Shown here: positions 25,257 through 33,988 of the stretch, piece by piece
Position numbering within the stretch: the first letter of the stretch is position 1
Layout of the letters: every line of letters starts with the position of its first letter
Assembly (NCBI GenBank): GCA_938743325.2
Contig: OW568901.1
Span: forward strand, 284,030 to 348,029
Direction of reading: 5' to 3'
DNA: 64,000 bases
Source of the DNA: Pycnococcus provasolii
Taxonomy: Eukaryota; Chlorophyta; Pseudoscourfieldiophyceae; Pseudoscourfieldiales; Pycnococcaceae
Position numbers and translations under genes: made by a program
Notes under the pieces: model-generated
What the model was told of the DNA's origin: nothing
The model's input: the letters and a program-made list of their open reading frames with translations, nothing else
Database searches by the model: none

Positions 25257-28200
25257 TCACTCGAAGTCGCTGTCATCACCGTCCTCCTCCTCGCTGTCAT
25301 CATCAAAGTCGTCGTCGTCAGATTCTTCGACGACCACCGCCTTTTTCGCCGCACGCTTCGGCGCCGCCGCGCGCGGCGGCGGCGGCGAGACTACCATGCA
25401 GTCGTCGTCGTCGTCCTCCTCCTCATCAGAGTCCTCCACCTCCACCACTACCGCAGCCTTCGCGGCGCGCTTCTTCGCCGCAGGCTTCGCGGACGGCGAC
25501 GGCGAGTCGCCGCCACGCTTCGTCGCAGCCGGCTTTTTCGTCGCAGCAGCCGGCTTCTTTGCTGCAGCCTTCTTCGCCACTGGCATGGGCGGTGGCGGAG
25601 CCGCCTTCAGCGCCACCGCGTGCTCCACCATCGCGGCGTCCCAGGCTTGTGTGAACGATTCGAGGTCGTCCATCCACGCCTCCTTCGGCGTGCGCGCGCG
25701 CAACGTCGCCACCAGCGCCTCCTGCTCTCCACGCTTCGCGAGGAGTGCGTCGACCCGCTCACGCGTGAGCGACGACAGCGGCAGCTTCAGCAGGTACTCG
25801 TAGCTGCCACCGCTTTTGCTGCCCTCGTCCTCCTCCTCCTCGTCGTCGTCCTCATCAGCAGCAGCCTTCTTCTTCTTTCCATTCTCAAGCCTCGGCAGAC
25901 CCATCTTCTCGAGTTCCTTCTCGATCTGCGCCTTGGCCTTCTTGGCCAGCGTCAGCTTCCCGTCGCAAACCGCGAGAATGAATTTCGCCATCGCGCTCAA
26001 CTTGACCATCTCCGCCTCCGCGCTGGCGAGCTGAGCAGCCTTGCGTGCCTCGTACAGCTTCAGGCGAGCGTTGTAGAAGTCTTCGATGATCGCCTCGGGC
26101 GTCGCGTACTTCTTGATGCGACCGTCGGCTGCAAACAGGTTCATGTTGCTCGTGCTCATCTGCGTGCTGAGCTTGAACGTCTTCCACAGGCCAGTAGCCT
26201 CCACCTTCTCCATCTGCGCCTCCGTCATCGTCACCGTGAACGACACCATCGTGTCCGTGTGGTTCTCCTTGAAGTCGATGATGCTCGCAGGCTCGCCCTT
26301 CTCGCCAGGCTTCATCATGCCCTCAAGCATGTCTTTCGTGCCCTGCGTCCAGCTCCTCACAGGCAACTCTGTGATGATCACCGTCGTCGCATCCTTCTTC
26401 TCGACGCAGCCACTCACGGTGTAGCTGCGGCTGCCCTTCTGATCAGCCTCGTTGCGCACGACGTGCCCCGCAAAGCCGCGCCACCACGGCGTCATCTCCT
26501 CCATCTCCTCGCCGAGCATGAGCCTCTTCAGGTTGTCGACGATGTCCTTCGGGTTGTAGTTCGGAACCTGCGTGCTCCATCCCGTTCCAATGCCGTCTGC
26601 GCCATTCACGAGCACCATGGGCAGAATCGGCGCGTACCACTCAGGCTCGATGCTCTGTCCCTCCTCCGTCAGGATCTTCAGCTGGTTGTCATCCGCCTCG
26701 GGGAAAAGCAGCCTTGTCATAGGTGCAAGTCGCGTGAACACGTAACGCGGGCTCGCGGCATCTTTGCCACCCTGCAGGCGCGTTCCAAACTGGCCGCTCG
26801 GAACCAGCAGGTTTACGTTGTTAGATCCCACGAAGTCCTGAGCCATCTGAATGATCGCCTGAGCAAGACTCGTCTCGCCGTGGTGATACGCGGCGTGCTC
26901 GCTGACGTAACCCGCAAGCTGCGCCACCTTGATGTCCTTCGTAAGCTTGCGACGGAAGCATGAAAACAAAATCTTGCGCTGCCCCGGCTTCAGTCCATCC
27001 ATCACGCTGGGAATCGAGCGCTGCAGATCCGCCAAGCTGAACAGGATCAGCTCCTTGTTGACAAACTCCTTGTACGTCATCGAGTCGCACTCATTGTCCA
27101 GAAACGTGCCCGGCTCGTGCGCCATCATCCACTCCTTACGATCTTCGACACGCTTCTTGCTGAATGCCAGATCAATCGCATTCGAGTCCTGCGCATCCTC
27201 GTAGACGAAATCCTTGCGGTGCTGGTCAAACGCCTTGAAGTACTGCTTCGCTTCCGCGGCTGTGGAGGTACCGAGACCCTTGTAGTACTTCAGGTTCCAT
27301 CCTCGTGTGTTTGTGTTCTCGCACCACGCCTCGTACTCAGGCATTGTGTAGAACGTTTTCGTCTGCGATCCCTTCGTCGCCTTGACGATCGGCGTAACGA
27401 ACTCCTGCAAAAAGTTGTTGCGCTGCAGCAGCGAAGGGAAGTGCGAGTCGAACATGTTGATCAGCAGACCCTTGATGTGCGAACCGTCGTGATCCTGGTC
27501 CGTCATGATGAGCACCTTGCCGTAGCGCAGGCTCTTCGTGTCCTCGTACTTGTGGCCATGCTTCAGTCCCAAGATCTGCTTGAGGTAGTTCAGCTCGGCA
27601 TTCGCCATCACCTGCGTGTGCGTCGCCTCACGCACGTTCAGCAGCTTACCGCGCAGGGGGAACACGCCGTAGTGGTCACGCCCGACGACGCCGAGGCCGC
27701 TGACTGCAAGCGACTTGGCGCTGTCACCCTCCGTGAGAATGAGCGTGCACTTCTGGCTGTTGCGTCCACCCGCGTCGTTCGCGTCGTCGAGCTTGGGGAT
27801 TCCCGTGAGACGCGTCGTCTTCTTGCCGTCGTTCTTCTTCAGGTCCTTGTTCTGCTTCAGGCTCGCAAACGAAAGAATGGCGTCGATGATGCCGCTCTTG
27901 CTGATGACATCCTTGAGAAACTTCTCGCTCAGCTCGCACGTCGAACCGAAACGATCCTTGCGCAGCGTCATCGTCTCCTTCGTCTGGCTGTCAAAGGACG
28001 GGTTATCAACCAAGCTGTTGACGAACACCCAGCAGTGGTTCTTCACCTGGTGCGGCTTCAGCTCCGTTCCGTTCTTGTTCTTTTTCTTCACCATCGCCGT
28101 GACCTTGGAGGTGATCTGCGACATGACGTAGTCGACGTGCGTGCCCCCGCGCGTCGTGGCGATGTTGTTCGCGAACGACACCTGGTGGAACTGTCCGTCG

Positions 28201-29405
28201 CTGACGACGATGCCCACCTCCCATCGATCGTTCACGCGCTCGGTGATCAGCTTGGGTTCCGCACCATTCTCGCACGCGCCAAACGCTGGCGTGATGCTGC
28301 CCGACTTGACGTACAGGTTCATGTAGTCGACGAATGTTTTCACTGCAAGCTTCTCTCCGTTGAACGACACTTTGAGCGTCTTTCCGAGGCAGCCGGACAC
28401 GTCGTACACGCGTCGTCGGAACATGCTGACGATATCCTCGTCCAAAGTGGTCATGCCGAATCGCTCGAGGTCAGGCGTGAAGGTGATGCGCGTGTAGTTC
28501 TCCGACGCCTTGCACTTCGTGATGACAGGCTCCTCGACGACGGACATGTTGTCGCGGAACGTCTGCCTGTACTTCTTCTGCCGCGACCCGTCAGCCGTCT
28601 CGACGACAAATTCCGTGCTGAAGATGTTTGCGAGCTTGGCGCCGTATCCGTTTCGACCACCCGTTGTTTTCTTCTCGCTGTCGTCGTAGTTGCTCGAAGT
28701 GAGCAGGTGTCCGAAGATGAGCTCGGGAACGTACACGCCCTCCTCCTTGTGCATGTCGACGGGTATGCCCGATCCGTTGTTGTATACGCTGATGGTGTTC
28801 AGAGCGGTGTCAATGTCGACTGCGATGGTGTCCTGCTTGGCGTCGCGCACCTTGTTGTCTGCGGCGTTGACAAGAATCTCGTCGAATATCTTGTAGAGTC
28901 CAGGAACGTACGTGACGTTTTTGAGCACCATGCGTTCGCTGTCGTGCACCCACATGGTCGCCGTTGACTTTTCGATGGAGCCCACGTACGTGTCCGGTCG
29001 GAGTAGGATGTGCTCGAGCTGAGTTTTTTTCTGGTACCTCTCTTCGATGGACATGTCGTCTGAGGGCGTAGGGTCCGCGGCGTTCGCCTTGGCGGATGCA
29101 GCGAGAGGTTTCGTAGCAGCAGCTGCTTTTGGTTTCGCGGACGCAGGTCGCGCCACTGCAGAGGACGAAGCTGAAGCTTTCGCCGACTTGGGAGCAGATG
29201 CAGCAGCAGCAGCCGAGTTTTTCTTAGGAGCAGCCGTTTTCTTCTTCGATGCTGCCTGCTTAGGAGCCGCAGCCGCAACAGGGGCCGCAGGTGCGACATT
29301 CTCCTGCGATGCCTCCAACTCCATCGGGAAGTCAAAACCACCAGAGCCAGAGCCACCAGAGCAGTCACCGCCACCGAGGAGTGCGAGCGCGTCGTCGAGG
29401 TCCAT
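25257..29405 (-). CDS. TOP2: DNA topoisomerase II, 1382 aa
   Basis: Nuclear type IIA topoisomerase that passes one duplex through another using ATP. The order is complete. The GHKL ATPase has GGRNGYGAKLANIFS. The TOPRIM domain has LTEGDSAKS near residue 560, the downstream PLRGKLLNVREA, and the metal-binding DQDHDGSHIKGL. The winged-helix core has ASPRYVFTRLAP near 887, whose Tyr is the catalytic residue that attacks DNA. The C-terminal 200 residues are Lys/Ala/Asp-rich, typical of the nuclear-localisation and regulatory tail. The N-terminal 100 residues are also Ala/Lys-rich. The start is the ATG at 29405. No intron is seen despite the length. Confidence 0.97.
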   Translation of the reverse strand: MDLDDALALLGGGDCSGGSGSGGFDFPMELEASQENVAPAAPVAAAAPKQAASKKKTAAPKKNSAAAAASAPKSAKASASSSAVARPASAKPKAAAATKPLAASAKANAADPTPSDDMSIEERYQKKTQLEHILLRPDTYVGSIEKSTATMWVHDSERMVLKNVTYVPGLYKIFDEILVNAADNKVRDAKQDTIAVDIDTALNTISVYNNGSGIPVDMHKEEGVYVPELIFGHLLTSSNYDDSEKKTTGGRNGYGAKLANIFSTEFVVETADGSRQKKYRQTFRDNMSVVEEPVITKCKASENYTRITFTPDLERFGMTTLDEDIVSMFRRRVYDVSGCLGKTLKVSFNGEKLAVKTFVDYMNLYVKSGSITPAFGACENGAEPKLITERVNDRWEVGIVVSDGQFHQVSFANNIATTRGGTHVDYVMSQITSKVTAMVKKKNKNGTELKPHQVKNHCWVFVNSLVDNPSFDSQTKETMTLRKDRFGSTCELSEKFLKDVISKSGIIDAILSFASLKQNKDLKKNDGKKTTRLTGIPKLDDANDAGGRNSQKCTLILTEGDSAKSLAVSGLGVVGRDHYGVFPLRGKLLNVREATHTQVMANAELNYLKQILGLKHGHKYEDTKSLRYGKVLIMTDQDHDGSHIKGLLINMFDSHFPSLLQRNNFLQEFVTPIVKATKGSQTKTFYTMPEYEAWCENTNTRGWNLKYYKGLGTSTAAEAKQYFKAFDQHRKDFVYEDAQDSNAIDLAFSKKRVEDRKEWMMAHEPGTFLDNECDSMTYKEFVNKELILFSLADLQRSIPSVMDGLKPGQRKILFSCFRRKLTKDIKVAQLAGYVSEHAAYHHGETSLAQAIIQMAQDFVGSNNVNLLVPSGQFGTRLQGGKDAASPRYVFTRLAPMTRLLFPEADDNQLKILTEEGQSIEPEWYAPILPMVLVNGADGIGTGWSTQVPNYNPKDIVDNLKRLMLGEEMEEMTPWWRGFAGHVVRNEADQKGSRSYTVSGCVEKKDATTVIITELPVRSWTQGTKDMLEGMMKPGEKGEPASIIDFKENHTDTMVSFTVTMTEAQMEKVEATGLWKTFKLSTQMSTSNMNLFAADGRIKKYATPEAIIEDFYNARLKLYEARKAAQLASAEAEMVKLSAMAKFILAVCDGKLTLAKKAKAQIEKELEKMGLPRLENGKKKKAAADEDDDEEEEDEGSKSGGSYEYLLKLPLSSLTRERVDALLAKRGEQEALVATLRARTPKEAWMDDLESFTQAWDAAMVEHAVALKAAPPPPMPVAKKAAAKKPAAATKKPAATKRGGDSPSPSAKPAAKKRAAKAAVVVEVEDSDEEEDDDDDCMVVSPPPPRAAAPKRAAKKAVVVEESDDDDFDDDSEEEDGDDSDFE

Positions 29406-30467
29406 GAGAGCTATATTCACAAGCTAAGAACAATGCTGTTGCTGGCGAATGTGAAGAGTGAAGAATGAAGAATGAAGAATGAGGGGGAAAGCAGGCTAAT
29501 GAAGCTGTCACCGGGGGAGTTTGAGCGGGGGGGGGGAAAAAGGCCACCTAGGGGAAAAAGGGGGGGAGGGGGAGGGACAAAACGTTCCGGGAGGGGGAGG
29601 GAGTTCAGGGAGGAACAAGAATACTTCCGAGTCAACAATCCCTCCCTGTTTCTTCCCTTCCCTCCCCCTGGCAGCCTGGGACATGTTTTTTTTGACCGGT
29701 TTATTACAGGGGAAAGCCTCAGTCAGGTGTCAGGGCGCCCCTTTGCCCTTGGTTTTGGAATCCTCTTTGGTCAAGGGTTCCAGAAGGCTTTATGGAGTCT
29801 CAGGGGAGGGAAATTAACAACCACTTGCTTGCTTGGTCGGTCGGTTAGGGTTCGGGTTAGGGTTACTGGGTTCGGGTTCGGGTTAGGGTTAGGGTTACTG
29901 GGTTACTGGGTTAGGGTTACTGGGTTCGGGTTAGGGTTAGGGTTACTGGGTTCGGGTTACTGGGTTCGGGTTACTGGGTTCCGGGTTCCCCAGTTTCAGT
30001 TGAGCCTGTTGGGTCGGTCTGCAAGGGGTTCCCTCTTTTTTTGGTTTCTTCGAGCACAACAACGTTCATCACAATTGCTGATGGCCGTGCGTGCGGGTGT
30101 TGCAACGGCCGTCCGGAGGTAATACCTTTAAATAGGATGTTGCTGAGCTCAGTGGTTCGCATGGATGGCCTCGTAAGAAGTATTCATAAGTAAGTAAGTA
30201 AGAAACCTTTTTTATAAGGCGAAGATACCTTCTTTCGCGTCACTGGCATTTGGTGGCGGCTCCTATTAATAAGATTCAAGCGCCTGGCCGCCTCCTGCAT
30301 TATTTATTTGCTCCCTTGGAAGTCTGATATCAGCGAAAGAAAGCAACGGCGTCGTCGCGACTCGTCGCCGGGCGACCTGCATCCGGTCGCGAACACAACA
30401 AGTTACCCAAAGTTGCCTCAGCAGCTACAACAACAACAACTCTCGTCTCGAGACTCTTAATAATAAG
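29406..30467. other. Intergenic region with G-runs and telomere-like repeats
   Basis: No gene is seen. Positions 29520-29660 are rich in poly-G/AG runs. A degenerate telomere-like block spans 29842-29991. From about 30100 the sequence is mixed, with a GTAAGTAAGTAAG run at 30188, and forms the 5' flank of the small Cys-rich gene. Confidence 0.5.
29842..29991 (+). repeat. Degenerate telomere-like repeat
   Basis: Alternating GGGTTAGGGTTA, CTGGGTTCGGGTT and GGGTTACTGGG units. The TTCGGG and TTACTGGG variants are not found in the terminal telomere. Confidence 0.85.
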
Positions 30468-30848
30468 ATGGAGTACTGGTCGGTATCCCGTGGTGTTGCG
30501 GCGCGTCATATGACGTGCCGCGAGTGCCGTGCCATCATTACCATGGGTGCGCCCATAGTCGCCCGAGACGGAAGGAAAATCAGACTCGTGTACCACGCCT
30601 CCTGCTTCTCCGGATCCGCCGACCCGCGAACGCAAACAGCCTCCTCGTTCAACCAAGGACGTCTGCCTTCGCGCAGCTTCGCAGACGCCGCGCCAGCCAC
30701 GAAAGGATATGGGAAGTGGTCAACCTCCTACGGCTTATCAGGTGCGCACAAAATGCCAACGAACCACAAGGTGCCTCTTAAGGAAGGACGGAAGGAGGAG
30801 AAAAATAATACGAACGAGCACGAAGTTCCCAAAAACGTGAGTGGGTGA
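30468..30848 (+). CDS. Small Cys-rich zinc-binding-like protein, 126 aa
   Basis: Residues 17-50 hold a compact putative zinc site: CRECRAIITMG, then RDGRKIRLVYHASCFSG. This gives a CxxC...HxxC pattern, like a short PARP-type or treble-clef finger. It is followed by ADPRTQ. I recall similar short proteins in green plants and algae, but cannot name the family with certainty. The rest is polar and low complexity. The ATG at 30468 is the first in frame. No signal peptide or membrane helix is present. The conserved-looking Cys/His block is the main reason to accept so short a gene. Confidence 0.6.
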   Translation: MEYWSVSRGVAARHMTCRECRAIITMGAPIVARDGRKIRLVYHASCFSGSADPRTQTASSFNQGRLPSRSFADAAPATKGYGKWSTSYGLSGAHKMPTNHKVPLKEGRKEEKNNTNEHEVPKNVSG

Positions 30849-31189
30849 CGTATCGATGTAAACATACTTCTCGTACTGTACAACTGGTGCAAACAAACAG
30901 CTCGGCCTTTTCATCAAAGGCCTGGCAATAAACGGCCGAGTGAGTCACGTGTACTTCGTTCATCATCAGTTTGCACGTTGGCATTCTAACTAAACTGCGT
31001 TACATCATGGCGTTGCGTTGCGCCGCTTGGTGTTGTGCGTGCCCACCCTTCCCTGGGACCTTCCGTTCTTGCCTTATCTCCACCACAGGGATATGATCCA
31101 AGTGCTCCTCCTCTCGCTCATTCGCATGAAGATAGTCGCCTGATGAACGAGCGAGTGAATAGACGATGCGTGAAATCATGAATATTCCA
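30849..31189. other. Intergenic region, nothing recognised
   Basis: About 340 bp between convergent 3' ends. No repeat, RNA or coding signal stands out. Confidence 0.5.
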
Positions 31190-32137
31190 TCAGAGCTTAT
31201 TGATTTCAGCCACGAGGCGTCGTTTGGCTAAGCTGTTGAGTCCCACGTCGTCCATGTCCGCGTCGGTGAGCTCCTTAAGATCCTCCGCCGTGCTGACGCC
31301 TAGCCCTTGCAAAATACCAAGGTACTTCGCCTTGTCCACGCGAGCCGCGTCCAGAACGCTCTCAACGGTCGGCGGCATAATATTTATGGGAACCACAGTA
31401 GCTGCTGGTGGTGGGTTGCTCACCACTCGCTCATGAGCAGCGGCCAGCTCCTGCTCCGCGACAAATGGTGGTGACGTTGATCCCGGCATGACAACAGGCT
31501 GCGGGGTGCCCACTACTGCGGACGGTGGTGGTGTGACAGTGACAGTAGTAGTGTTCGTATAAGGAGGGACGGCCATACCCATAGCCACCGGTTGCGTCGC
31601 AGGCGCTGCCATCATCACCTGTCCAGCCATGGGAATCGTCGGAACCGCGAGTTGGCGACGATACGAAAAGCAGCAAGTCTTGCCAAAGTAGCACCCGAGC
31701 ATTCCACCTACGATGGCAACGATAATGGAAATGACGATGCCAACGATGGCTCCAGCGGAGAGCTCTTCTGATTCGCAGCACGTTTCCCAACCTCCGCAGC
31801 ACACCTGATCCGGCCAACCGGACGCATGCTGCTTGAACGAGTACGGTATCTTGCACCACTCGCCAGACTTAGTCTTGCCATTGTCGCACCCCCTGCCGCA
31901 TGTTTTGACGTTTGAGAACGACTGGCTATCGACAATTCTCCCTAGCTCGCTCGCCACGCGTTTGCACGCTGGCGTGGAGGGGAGGAGCCACGCGAGGCAC
32001 GCCGACGAGGTACTGGACGACGAGCACGGGTCGTAACCCGAGCCAGAGTAGTAGCCGTGCACCACCGAAGCTTGCATCATCATCATCACCACGCCGACGA
32101 ACGACGGCGTCAACGAGACGAGGAAGATATTCGTCAT
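31190..32137 (-). CDS. Single-pass membrane protein with cytoplasmic SAM domain, 315 aa
   Basis: The start at 32137 (MTNIFLVSLTPSFVGVVMM) gives a signal-peptide-like N-terminus. A Cys-rich extracellular part follows (CKRVASELG, CGRGCDNG, CCGGWETCC). One membrane helix comes next (AGAIVGIVISIIVAIVGGML), flanked by CYFGKTCCF. A Pro/Val-rich cytoplasmic linker leads to a C-terminal SAM-like domain at about residues 255-315 (VESVLDAARVDK, ILQGLGVSTAEDLKELTDAD, GLNSLAKRRLVAEI). SAM domains mediate homo- or hetero-oligomerisation, so a receptor or adaptor role is plausible. I do not recognise an orthologue. Confidence 0.7.
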   Translation of the reverse strand: MTNIFLVSLTPSFVGVVMMMMQASVVHGYYSGSGYDPCSSSSTSSACLAWLLPSTPACKRVASELGRIVDSQSFSNVKTCGRGCDNGKTKSGEWCKIPYSFKQHASGWPDQVCCGGWETCCESEELSAGAIVGIVISIIVAIVGGMLGCYFGKTCCFSYRRQLAVPTIPMAGQVMMAAPATQPVAMGMAVPPYTNTTTVTVTPPPSAVVGTPQPVVMPGSTSPPFVAEQELAAAHERVVSNPPPAATVVPINIMPPTVESVLDAARVDKAKYLGILQGLGVSTAEDLKELTDADMDDVGLNSLAKRRLVAEINKL

Positions 32138-33988
32138 CGTGGTGGTAATGAGGCCCGAGGACGTCGCAGAGTGCACTTGTAAGAAGTAAGCTCGCGGGAA
32201 TCACTATCACTACACTCACTGTCACTTACTCCCTTGTGAGAAAACACTTGTAAGTCGTCAAGTCGTCCGGACCCGGCCGGGAGGGCAAAACGTTCCCGTT
32301 CCCAAAAGCCCTGGGAGGGAGTGTGATTATTATTTATTATTACGTGATTACGTTCGTGGTTTGTGCATATATGTACGTAGACCTGCGGCGTTATTATTAC
32401 AGGTATGTTACCCCAACCAATTAATTGCGTGATTGCGTGAAAACGTTCGTTCAAAGCCTTCGTTGCACGTTCAGGGACACGTTGAAGAAAGCCTTCGTTG
32501 TCTCCTCCTCAACACTTGCTTGTCCGATACTCCGTCCGATGAAATGTCCCTTATGTCCGGGTCAATATAGTTCTATTATCCCGAGCAAAACTGTGGAATA
32601 TTCTTCTTCTCTAGGGTAAGTTCTCTACATAGTTGGTAGTTGGAGTGGATTCAACAGTGGTGGCCACTATCAGTGGTTATAACTTATGAGTATGACTACT
32701 ACTACACACTTATTCCAGTGTGAACTACTTACTTAAGGCCTCTTAAGGTAAGCAGCCGCTTTTACGTTCTTCACCTTGTTAAGCACGCGGCCACGCTTAG
32801 CCAAGTTCGTCACTCTTTACTTTAAGACCTTGTAACTGTCTTAAGACTCTTTTGCCTCTAATAAACGTACCTTAAGGTCGACCTCCCTGACCCTTAAGGC
32901 CTTAAGTTGTTGTACGTCTGCTACAGGTACATCTCATACGGTACAGCCTTGCTCACTCGCCGCCGACGCCGGGGTGCACAACGGATGGCCGGATGGCCAA
33001 AAACTACAAACCACAAACCCAACTAGCTCCAGCGATTGTCAAGTCAGTAACTCACCCACCCGAACAAGCCCAATGGACAAAAGGCGCGACGGCGCGTCGC
33101 CTCAAGCAACGAACGCAAGTAATGAAGCTATAGCTGCGCAGAGACAGCACAACCACTACATGGAGTGATGGAGGAGGTGGCGCACTGGCGCGGAAAGACG
33201 CCATTGCCGGGAGGGCCCCCGGTTTTTTTGAAGAATTCTACTAAAATGAAGGCGCGTGCGCGTGCGCGTGCAAGACGATGCATCTCCGTCCATTCAAGCC
33301 GAATGCCGACGCGAAAGCCTCAGGAGTCTCGACGAGTGTTCCAACCCCCCACGGCGAGTTGTTTGCGTAATTGCGTTCATCACTCATCAGCGAAGACACA
33401 AACGTACAAGATGGATGAAGACTCGAGCACGGTAAATTATGCATGCATCGCCCACTGATCTGTGCAAATTAATTGCAATGTCGAGCGCACCGAAGCTTTG
33501 GTGGCCGAACAAGTGCATTGGAATACTGCGCAGGCAAATTAGACCGACCGTGGTGGTGGCATCGAGCCATCGAGACATGAGAAGGGCAAGCGCATTATTC
33601 ACGTCGTCGGGGAACAACAAGGCGTCGTGTGGTGGAACAGATGCTCCGTCACGTCACGTGTAGCGAGGTTGGCAGCAGCTTGGCAAAGCCCCGTAAGAGC
33701 TTGCGAGCTAGCGGCCGGGCTCTTGACCACCTCATTGATGATGAACCTGGTCGTTGTCGCCGCACTCAGATCAGGTGGTAATCATCACTCGCTTGGCGCT
33801 TCTTCGAAGCGACGACGGGACTGGGCGTCGCATACTCGCATGCTAGGTATGTACTACAACCTTCAACAACGGCCAGGCGCCTCCCGACGGCGACACCCGT
33901 CTATTTTTTGTCCAAAAAAGATAAAAAGTAATAATTCATTCACGTTGATAACATTATTATTATACTGAATGTAACTATTATTATGATC
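32138..33988. other. 1.85-kb gene-free region
   Basis: No convincing gene is seen on either strand. A lone fragment resembling a Tc1-like transposon end lies at about 32569-32607. CTTAAG and CCTTAAGG hexamers are dense from 32735 to 32910. A GCGTGC purine/pyrimidine run lies at 33250-33275. The segment from 33900 is A/T-rich 3' flank of the next gene. Confidence 0.5.
32569..32607 (+). mobile_element. Solo remnant resembling the outer end of the 51358-53570 transposon
   Basis: TAGTTCTATTATCCCGAGCA followed by AAACTGTGGAATATTC matches the transposon terminus (TAGTTCTATCCCGAGAAAAA, then CTCTGGAATACAC) except for a 3-base insertion and a few substitutions. It includes the preceding TA. No partner end is visible nearby. 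Confidence 0.45.

Noticed and set aside
25230-26963. 577-residue open frame antisense to topoisomerase II
   Set aside because: GC-rich coding DNA opens the complementary frame. The Arg/Leu-rich product has no domain, while the minus strand encodes a full topoisomerase II.
27117-28967. 616-residue open frame antisense to topoisomerase II
   Set aside because: Same reason: codon-mirror of a conserved gene, no motif of its own.
30188-30205. CRISPR-like or regularly spaced repeats
   Set aside because: Only a simple GTAAGTAAG run. No spacer-repeat array exists anywhere in the window, as expected for nuclear eukaryotic DNA.
33165-33458. 97-residue open frame in the gene-free stretch
   Set aside because: Arg/Ala run from a GCGTGC repeat and no recognisable motif.
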